Of a stretch of DNA of 64,000 nucleotides, positions 13,352-24,049 are shown piece by piece. Source of the DNA: Sipunculus nudus. Lineage: Eukaryota > Annelida > Sipuncula > Golfingiida > Sipunculidae. The stretch is taken from positions 96,029,642-96,093,641 of the forward strand of contig CM049306.1 of the NCBI GenBank assembly GCA_026874595.1, written 5' to 3'. Positions within the stretch are counted from its first letter, which is position 1, and the number at the start of each line of letters is the position of its first letter. The notes under the pieces are model-generated. The model made no database searches. It was not told the origin of the DNA and worked only from the letters and a program-made list of their open reading frames with translations. The translations under genes and the position numbers were made by a program.

Positions 13352-13466
13352 TCAGGGGTGACCTTCATGTTGTACTTGTTGTCAGGGCGCTGTTTCATCC
13401 AACTTCCTAATAAGGAATGTGTCACATGAGCATCATACATCAGGTCCCCGACAAGTTCAATGTCAC
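13352..13466 (-). CDS. CACNA2D3: Alpha2delta exon 20
   Basis: A 115-nt exon, TTTTCAG acceptor and TGA|GTGAGT donor, phase 1 to 2. It completes Cys, then DIELVGDLMYDAHVTHSLLG, SWMKQRPDNKYNMKVTP, with Glu split to exon 21. It matches the family CD-x-EL-x-x-x-V-x-(F/Y)DA-x-VT block. The phase fits exon 21 directly. Confidence 0.95.
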
Positions 13467-13654
13467 CTGAAAAACCAAAGGTCAGTTACAGAGCAATCTA
13501 CAATGAACATGAGATCACAAAAAAGTTAAATTTCACCTGGAAAACCAAGGTCACTGTTATGTACAAATCTTTGTTTTACCATGATTCAGCTCACCAACAA
13601 GATTTTAACCATTTTACCATAGCCTGCATACCTGTCTCCTGGGTGTAAACTCAT

Positions 13655-13946
13655 TTATCTCTATGAGCTTTGGGTTGTGAACATTGTTGTTGTCCATATA
13701 CAAATATTCACATTTCTTCAAAAACTCTCACTTGTGTAGCTTTCTTTTATTTATGTACTCTTATTCATGTGTGAACACAGGGCGGTGAACTTTGTTATTG
13801 TTATTGTAAATGTACTCATATTTCTCTGCTACTTTTACCTGTTTATTTTGTTTTATTCATATACTTATATTTCTCTTTGGGCTTTGGGCTATGTACATTT
13901 CTCTTTGGACTCTGTGCTATGTACTTTGTTTTGTTCATGTACTTAC
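13655..13946 (-). repeat. Degenerate repeats of the exon 19 3' end and donor
   Basis: Next to the real donor the plus strand reads ACTTACATTTCTCTGTGAAC, TCTGGGCTGTGTACTT. Similar phrases precede it: CATTTCTCTTTGGACTCTGT at about 13898, TATATTTCTCTTTGGGCTTT at about 13865, TACTCATATTTCTCTGC at about 13812, and weaker ones near 13755 and 13660. This gives about 4-5 decayed units of about 40-55 bp, each derived from the exon edge plus the donor. Confidence 0.7.
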
Positions 13947-14077
13947 ATTTCTCTGTGAACTCTGGGCTGTGTACTTCTTTTTTCTCCATGTATTCCTTCT
14001 CTTTCTGGAACATGTCCACCAGGATCTCCAGCCTTTCTGTGTCACTGGTAGTGTTTTCTGAAATGCTGCAGTAATGC
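13947..14077 (-). CDS. CACNA2D3: Alpha2delta exon 19
   Basis: A 131-nt exon, ATTTCAG acceptor and AAT|GTAAGT donor, phase 2 to 1, residues 445-487. It encodes HYCSISENTTSDTERLEILV, then DMFQKEKEYMEKKEVHSPEF and TEK, with Cys split to exon 20. It matches W-x-YC...L-x-x-LE-x-x-x-x-x-x-x-K. NTT is a sequon. The middle is a charged, helix-forming stretch. Its 3' edge recurs in the downstream intron. Confidence 0.93.
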
Positions 14078-14735
14078 CTGAAATAAAATTAAAAAAGGTG
14101 AATGTAACCATTTTCTGAGGGTAATTTTCCTGGTATTCCCTATGATACAACAATATAGTGTAATGGATTATTTTCATTAATTACACTGGAGAACATATGA
14201 AGTATTTTTTTTTTTAACATTTTATTTGACAACAGTCAAATTAATGTATAATGGATGGAAATTACAAGCATATGATAAAAAGTACATACACATCCTTTCC
14301 AGAATTAAGTTTAAAGAAGTTCATCTTGATGGCAATATTTTGTGTGCTGGTTATGACATTAATTAAGTCATGACATTAATCAGAGAAACACTAAAACAGT
14401 ATACACTGTTATGTGTCATAGATCAAGGAAACATGTTCCAGGAAATACCCAGATTTCCTGGAAACATCATAAATCAAACACCTCATTTTCTTAATTGGTT
14501 CATTTAAAAATATTAATATTAGAACATTACATAAACATGTAGTTTATGTACAGCAGAAGGCATAATTGTCAAATCTGTTACTTAGTTGACAGGTTATGAA
14601 TTTTTGTGGGTAATTTTATTATAAATGAAGAGTTTTATCATGCAAAAATTGAGCAATCATAAATAAAAAAACACATCATATGATCAGAGTTTTATGTTGA
14701 ATCAGTTCAAGTAAGCTGAAGTGCTAATTCCTTAC
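14078..14735 (-). other. Intron, no features
   Basis: 658 bp of AT-rich intron with a T-run near 14200-14215. Nothing else recognised. Confidence 0.6.
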
Positions 14736-14778
14736 CATGGAGCCAACTTCAAGTCTTTGGAGTCAAAATGAGACTTGC
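14736..14778 (-). CDS. CACNA2D3: Alpha2delta exon 18
   Basis: A 43-nt exon, CTTTCAG acceptor and CATG|GTAAGG donor, phase 1 to 2. It completes Ser, then KSHFDSKDLKLAP, with a split Trp into exon 19. The join LKLAPWHYC fits the family pattern before the conserved Y/W-x-YC motif. Confidence 0.9.
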
Positions 14779-15604
14779 CTGAAAGAGAACAACAAAAAAA
14801 TTATATTCAGTTTATATCAAATTCAATGTTGGACCAGGTAAGCTTATTGTGTTTTTTTTCACTCTATACCTGTGATTAGGCAATTATACTATTAAATGTG
14901 GCCATTAAAACTTTCATTGCATTTAAATTAATGATTTTGTGTCAAATCCAGCATAACATGAACTAGTTCTTACAAATCTTCTTTCATCATCTGTACAGGT
15001 TTCATAATTGTACAATCCCATAAAATACAGCAAAACAAATCTAACTGAACTGGCTTTTCAAGGCTGTAAACATTTCTTAACATAGTTCCATGTAAAGTAT
15101 CAACTAGGATAAAATCAGTCCCTGACTAAGTAAGCAAATATGTAAAACCTCAGATCCAGTAACCTGCTTCCCTGGTCAGGGGTAAATGGAAAGAGAACCA
15201 AAAAATATTTGTATTCTTTTACTGGTCACTTATAATAAACGTTTTGTCTCTGAACTAGTAAGGTTCGATCTTTAACCTATCCATATTCAGACAAATTCTG
15301 ACACTTCTTACATTTAGATACAGGCAATATCTTGCTAAGCTTTTGTTGTATCCTTACCAAACTTCTTAGAGAGAAGGTTTGCTTTAGATTTTAGTGAATA
15401 TTTAAAACTGAAAATGAATATACAATATGTGTGACCTCAGAGGTTATAGCCACATCATCCTAGATTGTCCTAGGTACCACTTTAAGAGTGTTCTTTAGTG
15501 AGCCTGTAAACAGTAAAGGGTTAAAAGTAAGATGATCTCTAAGATAGAACTCTCTACAAATATTGGTCTTGAATTATAGGTGAACTTGGTATCATCCTTC
15601 ATTA

Positions 15605-16879
15605 GGGTCGGTGTCACCTGGACGCTGTTCAGATGGACGCTATAAAAATGGACGCCGACAGCTGGACGCTGATCAGCTGTACGCTATTCATTTAGACGCT
15701 ATCCTAACACTATGAGAATCATACAGGGATAATCATACAAAATAAAGCAATATTAATCACCAACTCAACCCATTGTTATTGGTTCTTAATATTATGCACT
15801 TTTGTCAAATTTGGAACCGCATGTATCGGCCTATATCGACCAGTTGTGATGATACCATCAATGGACGACCGAATAGGAAAATGAAATTGAACTGTGTCAG
15901 TAAAGATTTTTCTGCAAATGTGTGTTTTTTGTATTTTTTAACCAACCAAACGTTCATCACGCAATGATTTATAGTTTCCAAGGGCGATTGGTCTGAACTG
16001 CATACACCTGGGCAAGAACTACTTAATATGGGTAACAATCATATCCTTCAAAGACAATCTGATGTTTTTAGACACCAGTGCATACAAGATAAAATTTTTA
16101 AATAAATTTGTAAACTACACACATTGCTGTTTCCCAGAGCTTATAGTCCACAATATGAAGCAATACAGTCCACCCTGAATTAAAGCAAACATTCACAAAA
16201 GTCTTTCCATTTATGTGAATATGAACTTGTTCGACTTTTATTTGGATTTCTTTAAATAAATAATTGGAGGGTACACAATATATTCTATACCAATAGCGTC
16301 TGTCTGATGATATGCGGCTTTTATCTGAACAACATCTATACATGTATAAGGTGTCTATCCATACATATATCTGGTAAGTTTATAAGTGTGAAATGGCAAT
16401 ACATTTATTTTTGTATAATTCATTTATGAATTGTATATGTAGTGAAAAATGAAATATTAACTCGTTTAGAGAGATATATGATGTGATTTTAACAATAAAT
16501 GATACCCAGTATGTATAGTTGGCTAGGGAAGTCCCGAAATCTTATTGATTTTTCATTTAACAAGATTATTGACTATGCAATCTCTTATATATATAATGCT
16601 GTTTCGTCAAGTATATATATGTATATATATATAATAATGATACTTTTAATGTATAAAGGCCTCCGGCCCATAGAACCATATCATCAACATAACATCATTT
16701 TACATGATAATTTGTGGTGAATAACCTTGGCGATAGGCCTATATATATATACAGAATTTACAACGAAAATGTTCAGTTACACATTAACACGTGTTTTCAT
16801 GCTGCCGCAATCTGTGTATCAGCTCTAGCATCATGCTAATGGAGCACTGTTAGATTCGTTCTGCACCTATATACTTCTA

Positions 16880-16924
<45 letters not shown>

Positions 16925-17860
16925 TATATATGAAATCAAATAATTAAAATTAAAAGTAAAATTTGTAAAAGCAGTCAAATATTCTAAACTGGACATGGAT
17001 CAATGATCTTATGATATTGTTTTAACAATAAACGAGTCCTGGGTACAATGTCAGCTGTCACCCGATTGATCATTTATTTAACGGGAGATCCCGATAATGA
17101 GGTGGGTTTTCTTTGATGTTGACTAATTAATCCTATCATGTACATGATTTCATTGCATCAGGTTCTTTGATTTTAACTATACGTTGTATATTGAGGAATG
17201 ATATAATAATTTATAATGGAAAATATAATAAACATTATTAACCGTTATATAATTGAAACTTCACATGACCATTATTTAAATTTTTTTTGTTGGCTTAATG
17301 AAACAAAAGACCCTCATTCGCACGAAATATGCACAAACACACAATGTAATCTAAACCATAACATGGTTATTATTATTAAATTAGGTCCCCCTTTTATGGA
17401 AACATTTAATAAAAAAGAGAATTATTTTCATGACTTGTCATTAGGCGTCTTTCTGAAGGGTGGATACAGACGATGGCGTCTATAATACGATAACGTCTGT
17501 ATGATTAGCGTTCATTTTCGTTCGCACTATATATGAAATATGATCTAAAATCAAATTGTTTTACTAAATTAGGTCTAAAATATAAGGAAACAATATCCGA
17601 TGGCATCTATAATACGATGGTCTCTAAGACATTTTTGTTAACTTTCATCTTCAATCACACGATATACACACTTAAAGGAAATATATAAAATATATTAATG
17701 AGGCTATATGGCTTGTATTAAGGCGTCTTAATGAAGGGTTTATGGGCTTATAATGCAAAGGCATCTATATGAACAGCGTCCATTTTCATAGCGTCCAAAT
17801 GAACAGTGTCCAGGTGATACAATGGCGTCTATCTGAACAGCGTCCACCTGAGATGATCCC
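15605..17860. mobile_element. Non-autonomous hAT-like DNA element with 8-bp target duplication
   Basis: It is flanked by CTTCATTA at 15597-15604 and 17861-17868. The ends are inverted: left GGGTCGGTGTCACCTGGACG and, read inward from the right, GGGATCATCTCAGGTGGACG. Both continue CTGTTCAGAT. Subterminal copies of GGACGCTGTTCA-like 15-mers repeat several times at each end (15620-15705 and 17440-17850), like transposase-binding clusters. The interior is AT-rich with a TA microsatellite and no transposase ORF. An 8-bp duplication fits hAT or P-type families. Confidence 0.82.
16878..16932. repeat. (TA)n microsatellite
   Basis: About 50 bp of TA repeats inside the hAT-like element. Confidence 0.95.
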
Positions 17861-18012
17861 CTTCATTATTCAGATATATCATGTTTTTCCTAGATCACTA
17901 GTGCACCTAGCACACCTATTAGTGGTCCCATGACATAAGGGCTAATCAATAAGATTCACTGATTGATGATGAAATAATTTTGATATTCATGAGGAAAAAG
18001 ATGATGACTCAC

Positions 18013-18083
18013 TAAACTCCTTAAATGGATTTGCTCCTTTCAGCTTGGTCAGGCCATACTTGGTAGGCAACGCAATTCCCAAA
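18013..18083 (-). CDS. CACNA2D3: Alpha2delta exon 17
   Basis: A 71-nt exon, TTTTAG acceptor and TTTA|GTGAGT donor. One base completes Ser, then LGIALPTKYGLTKLKGANPF and KEF, with Ser split to exon 18. It matches FSLG-x-AL in the family. It is shorter than the equivalent glycine-histidine-rich stretch in vertebrates. Confidence 0.93.
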
Positions 18084-18412
18084 CTAAAACAGTTCAAGAT
18101 GGATTAATTCAAAACATACATCATCACTATGCATGTTCAAGCTTCATGTTTACTGTCTTAAGATTTGTTGCACCTAAAATCTGTATAAAAACCTGCAAAT
18201 TTAACCTGAAAAAAGTGTGTTTTTAAGAAATCATACAGTATGTACAGAACTGCCTTGTCAAGAACTAAATTACAATATGCAGTCATGCATCAATAAAATA
18301 CAAACTCTCTGTATCATATTGTATGCCTATAAAAAACATGCTGTAATGTGATAAACTAATACTGTACATCATGTTTGTGAACATAGATACACATAAAACC
18401 AACAAGTCCTAC
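18084..18412 (-). other. Intron, no features
   Basis: 329 bp of AT-rich intron. Nothing recognised. Confidence 0.6.
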
Positions 18413-18474
18413 CTGAAAGGTGTTCCTTCAAGGGCTTGGTAGAAATATTGTTGTTGTCTTACTGTAATTCTCCT
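18413..18474 (-). CDS. CACNA2D3: Alpha2delta exon 16
   Basis: A 62-nt exon, GTTTCAG acceptor and CAG|GTAGGA donor, phase 0 to 2, residues 386-405. It encodes RRITVRQQQYFYQALEGTPF, with Ser split to exon 17. It matches the family R-x-Y-x-x-x-x-I-x-GTPFSL-x-x-AL block. I chose the acceptor nearest the exon, but the upstream array offers many near-identical acceptors. Confidence 0.95.
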
Positions 18475-19226
18475 CTGAAACAAAATCCATGACAAAATGT
18501 ATAATGTTTTTGTCTTACTGTAATTCTCTTATTTAACAAAATCCATGACAAAATGTATAATGTTGTTGTCTTACTGTAATTCTCCTCTGAAACAAAATCC
18601 AGGGCAAACTGTATAATGTTGTTGTCTTACTGTATTTCTCCTCTGAAACAAATCCAGGACAAAATGTATAATGTTCTTGTTTAGCTGTAATTCTCCTCTG
18701 AAACAAATCCAGGACAAAATATATAATGTTGTTATTTTACTGCAATTCTCCTCTGAAGAAAATCCAGGACAAAATGTATAATGTTGTTGTCTAACTGTAT
18801 TTTTCCTCTGAAAAAAAATCCAGGATAAAATTCATCATGTTTTTTGTCTTACTGTAATTCTCCTCTGAAACAAAATCCATGACAAAATGTATAATGTTTT
18901 TGTCTTACTGTAATTCTCATATTTAACAAAATTCATGACAAAATGTATAATGTTGTTGTCTTACTGTAATTTTCCTCTGAAACAAAATCCAGGGCAAACT
19001 GTATAATGTTGTTGTCTTACTGTATTTCTCCTCTGAAACAAATCCAGGACAAAATGTATAATGTTCTTGTTTAGCTGTAATTCTCCTCTGAAACAAATCC
19101 AGGACAAAATAAATAATGTTGTTATTTTACTGCAATTCTCCTCTGAAGAAAATCCAGGACAAAATGTATAATGTTGTTGTCTAACTGTAATTCTTCTCTG
19201 AAACAAAATCCAGGGCAAAATGTATA

Positions 19227-19316
19227 CCGTAGATCCGCATTTTGCTGCCGCGGCCATAAAATAAGACTTACAGCTGAAAATCCTGACTAATATTTCTCGA
19301 CAAGGGATGGGGCTAT
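19227..19316. mobile_element. Solo left end of the TIR element
   Basis: 90 bp nearly identical to the first 90 bp of the element at 19685, then an abrupt return to array sequence (CCTCTGAAAC). Either a truncated insertion or copied during array expansion. Confidence 0.75.
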
Positions 19317-19684
19317 CCTCTGAAACAAATCCAGGATAAAATTTTTAATTTTGTTGTTTAACTGTAATTCTCCTCTGAAACAAAATCCAGGACAATATGT
19401 TTAATGTTTTTTGTCTTACTGTAATTCTCCTCTGAAACAAAATCCAGGGCAAAATGTTTAATTTTGTTGTTTAACTGTAATTCTCCTCTGAAACAAAATC
19501 CAGGACAATATGTTTAATGTTGTTGTTTTACTGTAATTCTCCTCTGAAACAAAATCCAGGGCAAAATGTATAATGTTGTTGTTTTACTGTCATTCTCCTC
19601 TGAAACAAATTCCAACATAAAATGTATAATGTTGTTGTTTTACTGTAATTCTCCTCTGAAACAAAATCCAGGGCAAAATGTATA

Positions 19685-20863
19685 CTGTAGATCCGCATTT
19701 TGCCGCGGCGGCCATAAAATAAGACTTACAGCTGAAAATCCTGACTAATATTTCTTGACAAGGGATGCGGCTATAAAGTGCAGGTTAGGCTAAATTCAAA
19801 CATGTACAAGAGGCTCGACGGCCCGCCGAGGCGCAATGGGCAATAATAGGCTGAGGAAGGAGGAAGTGAATACTGAGAACGTATATAATGATACTGCATA
19901 TTTGTATAATAATTTTATTCATTGTTAATTTTTAAAATGTAAAATTTATATTTTAAACAGGATTAAATGTATTATAAAACTTTTCTGAGTCAGTTATAAA
20001 CCACAGCCATTTTCACGCAATTATTGATAAAGATCGATATCCACTCGCCAAATTATGCACTCTAACTAGACCAATGGTTGTACCTATATTTGAGTATGGC
20101 TACAATACCGGTAAAACATTATTTTTAGATATTTCTTGAACATATCATTTCTTTTAAAATAAACTGTAAAACAAAAGATAACCAAAGACCATACGTTCCT
20201 CAGCAATTAAATCTGCGTTTACGTTCAGATACTTCTTTGTTCATCACAGTTTCAATAGATGGCGCTCAAAGGTCATAACCTCACCAGCTAGTTCCATAAT
20301 CTTTTAATATGGCACGTTTTGCTATCAGACAGTTTGGGTACTAGTGTGCATATATTATGATCATCAGGACCCTGGGAGTATGCGTACAGGCTGTGTGAAC
20401 ATCGACGCGGGATTCGTTTATTCGTTAAAGGCGCAAGATTCTCCGAAATTCAGTGATGTGTCAAATTAATTTGTGTCCCTACTAGGATTTGTCTGGATGA
20501 GTCGTCATGACTGAACAAATTGTTATCTCTTCTAATCGGGTAGATCAGGCTGTTTAATCAGTTAATTAAATTAATTAATTTGCAAAGCCAAGCAATATAC
20601 ACAGTTGCAACTGTTTCCCAAAACTGTTATGCCTGACCGCATATCCGCATCGCAGCGTTCCTAGCTGCAGCCTAGCGTTTAAGAAAAGAATCTTTTTTCG
20701 TTGTGTTCCCATACACCACCCAGCAATGGAATGTGGTGAGAAAGTGGAGCGGCCATTAAGTAAGACTTTGGTAAATTTTTTACTCCAGTGAAGGAGCCTT
20801 CCAGATATGAACGAACATGGGGTGCGGCCATCAGAGACATGCGGCGGCAAAAGGCGGATCTCA
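19685..20863. mobile_element. 1.18 kb TIR DNA element inserted in the exon 16-derived array
   Basis: The left end CTGTAGATCCGCATTTTGCC and the right end (reverse complement TGAGATCCGCCTTTTGCCGC) form imperfect terminal inverted repeats. The flanks rebuild an array unit (ATGTATAATGTTG) if an ATA (or TA) target duplication is assumed, suggesting a Tc1/mariner-like or similar cut-and-paste element. Two overlapping minus-strand ORFs at 20575-20864 arise from the right end and have no transposase motif. Non-autonomous. Confidence 0.75.
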
Positions 20864-21119
20864 ATAATGTTGTTGTTTTACTGTAATTCTCCTCTGAAAC
20901 AAATTCCAGGATAAAATGTATAATATTGTTGTTTTACTGTAATTCTCCTCCGAAACAAAATCCAGGGCAAAGTGTAACAAATGTTTTATTGATGATGAAT
21001 ATACTGGTACACAATCATTCAATGAACACTTTGTTTAAATCTATTGGACTAACAATCCAGCAGAACTGTATTTGAACACAAGGGTAGCTCAGTAACCTGC
21101 ACAACAATTTAATACTTAC

Positions 21120-21191
21120 CATTTCATCATAATGAACTTTCACTGTCATTGGAAGGTTCCCACTTTTCCTGTCAATCATATCTTTTCGAAG
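21120..21191 (-). CDS. CACNA2D3: Alpha2delta exon 15
   Basis: A 72-nt phase 0-0 exon, TTCCAG acceptor and ATG|GTAAGT donor, residues 362-385. It encodes LRKDMIDRKSGNLPMTVKVH then YDEM. It matches the family LR-x-x-M-x-(N/D)R-x-(T/S)G-x-x-x-M-x-V-K block. Confidence 0.95.
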
Positions 21192-21520
21192 CTGGAATTG
21201 AGAACATATTCCAATGTGCAAATGTCATCATTTCAACAGACTCTTATGTATAACATTTAACACCTCTTCCTAACGATCATTTTACTGCTTCTATAATTAA
21301 TCTGAGTATTAATTTAAAGGATCAATAAATTAAATAAAGATTAGCAAATGGCAAGTGGATATTAGAAAATTTAATTTTCATGTTTTCTGGGTATCAAAAT
21401 GTATTTTAATGCCAACAATTACATGAAATAAGGATAAATCTTTGCATAATTGCCAATGGTTTCTGTCCCCTTTTGATAAATGACAGGTAACCTGTATCAT
21501 ACAATAACATTTTTACAAAC
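21192..21520 (-). other. Intron, no features
   Basis: 329 bp of AT-rich intron between exons 14 and 15. Nothing recognised. Confidence 0.6.
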
Positions 21521-21559
21521 CTTCATTTCATAATTGGGCAATGGAACACCATCCTCAGG
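21521..21559 (-). CDS. CACNA2D3: Alpha2delta exon 14: 39-nt in-frame small exon
   Basis: Acceptor CTCCAG and donor AAG|GTTTGT enclose 13 codons, PEDGVPLPNYEMK (residues 349-361), phase 0-0. It carries a third PNY-x-M motif after exons 12 and 13. Optional use would preserve the frame. Confidence 0.78.
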
Positions 21560-22871
21560 CTGGAGTAGATAATACATATATGTACAGGTTTAGACATTTT
21601 AAAATAAAAGCAAATTATAACACAGTATACAGGAGATACATCAGTGTAAATCCAGTTCTTCAATGTTGCCAAATTTTAAATTTTATAATTGAATGTTATT
21701 AAATATTCTTCCAACTATTGTTGCTTTTGATATTTTTGTTGCAATTTAAAAATTTTGGTTCCAAAGTAGTCATGAATATCTGCACCATTGCTCTTTAGAC
21801 CAAAACATAATGTTCAATCAAACACATAATGATCAGTCAAAACACATGATCATCAGTCTTTATTATATCAGAATTATTTGGTATTATCATATTTTCATCA
21901 CACTGATACATCTCCACTGAGCAGCTAAAAAAAATATAAAGAAAAAACTTTTGCTAGCCATGCATGCAAAGTTATGTACAACTGTAATGCAATGAATGCT
22001 GGGATAGACAAACCTTTTAGGTAAAAATCTCAAACTTAAAATATTCCTAAACATAAAACCTGAGGAAAGGTGCATGTTCCAGGGATTAAATATAAATTTT
22101 AAGAGAACATGCACTCTTTTTTTAAATTTTTCTGTAAGGATAACAATTTTTTTCTTGTCTGAGATAAAAGTTTCCAGGTTAACGATATATTTCTCAGGTG
22201 ACTGACCTTGACATATGACACAATCCCAGCATCCATTGGGCTTCAATCATCTTTTCATGCAAAGTCACCATTGAACCAATTAATCCTTTCATAAAATAAG
22301 CCTGAACTTCCACCAATACTGATCAGACATCAACATTACATCATAATGTACATTAAATAAAATGTTTGATATGTACATAGAGCCATTCATGTACTACTCA
22401 GCTTACATCATAACCATACTTATGATTTGTGGAAATAAGCAACATCTGTCAAATTGATTACCTGCCAAAATTTAAATATTCATATGCTGTATGAATAATT
22501 AATTATTTATATGTTCAGTATGAAAATCAGTTGGCCATTTCCCCAAATCTTGACAATCATTGAAGCTGCAAATGTGTTTTTAGTGACATTCAAAGCATTC
22601 ATGTTTTAACAACAAAATAAGTCAAACATTACAATATTATTACAGAACCACAAGGCTTAAACTAAAACACATCTCTGCTATGACCTGAGGGAGTCTTCAT
22701 ACTATAAAACACCAGCTTCAGCCTGACCACAGAAATCGATCCAATTCATTATCTGCCATTTAAATTGTTGCACAAGGACTTTCACTTTATCATACAATTT
22801 ACTGCCTGGTAACTTTACTATTCCTAACATACTTCCTACCACCTATGATCTTTGCTGGATTGCAGTCTTAC
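21560..22871 (-). other. Intron, no features
   Basis: 1.3 kb of AT-rich intron. The minus-strand ORF at 21887-22246 has no recognisable domain and contains the poly-Lys/Phe runs typical of chance translation of AT-rich DNA. Confidence 0.6.
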
Positions 22872-22901
22872 CTCCATATTGTAGTTTGGAACAGCATTAT
22901 G
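22872..22901 (-). CDS. CACNA2D3: Alpha2delta exon 13: 30-nt in-frame microexon
   Basis: Acceptor TTTTTTAG and donor GAG|GTAAGA enclose ten codons, HNAVPNYNME (residues 339-348), phase 0-0. It has no counterpart in the alpha2delta-3 sequence I recall. It sits exactly where alpha2delta-1 has its alternatively spliced region. The PNYN-x motif repeats that of exon 12. Likely a cassette exon. Confidence 0.72.
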
Positions 22902-23283
22902 CTAAAAAAGAAAGCAATATTTCATTCAGGTATTCAAACCTTTACAACTTGAAACTCTGTATACTGTAGTTGGCTTTTTCACCGTGAGGATTTCAAATTC
23001 ACTATGTCTGCAAAAAGGGCAATCATCGCAAAAATAAAACCTTCATAAATAAAAATCCCCCATCTATACACAGGTGAAAAGAGGTTTATCCTGAGGCCTC
23101 ATTGTTGTTTCATGTTTGTTATCTGTACCTGTAGCATCGCATGACAAAAGGTTGATATTATATAAAAATATGGGATCTTTTTACTAGTTTGATGCTTTGT
23201 GCACATATTGTATAAATCATACAATAATCAATACAGCCTGTGTAGTTTACTGTATGCTGAAATGGCAAGAATAGAAATACTGA

Positions 23284-23440
23284 ACAAGGGACCGATGGGT
23301 CACTTTGCTCAGCTGAAGTTGACCTTTAAGGTAAAAATAAAAATAATACCTAAAGGAGATAAAGTCTGAGAACCAGAAGTCATATAAGCTAATGGACCAC
23401 TACTATAGCTCAGATGACTTATAGTCAGCTGAGCTAAAAA
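23284..23440 (+). mobile_element. Short (157 bp) copy with both element ends
   Basis: It begins ACAAGGGACCGATGGGTCAC and ends AGTCAGCTGAGCTAAAAA, with little in between. It therefore shows both termini of the family in a deletion derivative. Confidence 0.75.
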
Positions 23441-23960
23441 TTGGCTTAAAATGCATCCACAATCTTTATAAATAAGTGGGTCCTGTGACCTTGACCTTAA
23501 ATCCGAAAATTAAAAATAATAAATAATATAAAAGTCAAGTCTGAAACCAATATGTCATTCCACTGGAACTATCATCTGGAAACAAATATGTAGACAGATG
23601 GCCCCTGTGACCTTGACCTTTTACCTTGTGACCCCAATATCAATCAGAATCTTCCCCTACTGGCAGGTCAGCTATATGTGCAAGATGGAAGGTTTGGGAT
23701 GAAAGTTTGGCTTAAAATGCATCAACAATCTTTCTATATAAGTAGGTTGGGTGACCTTGCCCTTTGACCCCATGACCCCAAAATCTATAGATTTCTTGCA
23801 ATAGAGATGGGCCATATATAGGTAAAGTTTGACATTCCTTTGTAAATGCAAACTGGAGTTATCACCAGGAGACGAAATGACCAACAGACGGACAGACAGA
23901 CACAGACAGGGTAATTACTATAGGGCATCTGCTTACTCAAGTGGGAACGTAATAACACAC
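23441..23960 (+). mobile_element. Element fragment with GTGACCTTGACC repeats and ACGG/ACAG tail
   Basis: Phrases GTGACCTTGACCTT and GGCTTAAAATGCATC recur (23446, 23708 and others). It then ends in GACGGACAGACAGACACAGA. It looks like another member or a second module of the same repeat class, lacking the usual terminal hairpin. Confidence 0.55.
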
Positions 23961-24049
23961 GAGGTTTCAAAACACAAGATGAAACCATAGTTGCAATTTT
24001 GATATTTTCAATATAATTTGGCATTCTCTAAATAAAGGAAAAAATAGAA

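Larger units (their letters stand above)
14779..18012 (-). other. Intron containing a 2.26 kb hAT-like element
   Basis: A 3.2 kb intron. Apart from the element at 15605-17860 it is featureless AT-rich sequence. Confidence 0.75.
18475..20990 (-). repeat. Tandem array derived from the exon 16 5' end and its acceptor
   Basis: About 21 units of about 56 bp. On the minus strand each carries a TTTCAG acceptor, then AGGAGAATTACAGTAAGACA (the first codons of exon 16, RRITVRQ), then intron-like sequence ending in CAGGATTTTG. A 389-bp block (18459 onward) is itself duplicated at 18848 onward, so there is higher-order structure. The array is split by a TIR element (19685-20863). A 90-bp terminal fragment of the same element at 19227-19316 seems to have been carried along. 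Confidence 0.92.

Noticed and set aside
18961-19257. 98-codon minus-strand ORF with repeated FQRRITVRQQH-like segments
   Set aside because: A translation of the exon 16-derived tandem array, not a separate gene.
20575-20864. Two overlapping minus-strand ORFs at the right end of the TIR element
   Set aside because: They start inside the terminal inverted repeat and show no transposase residues.
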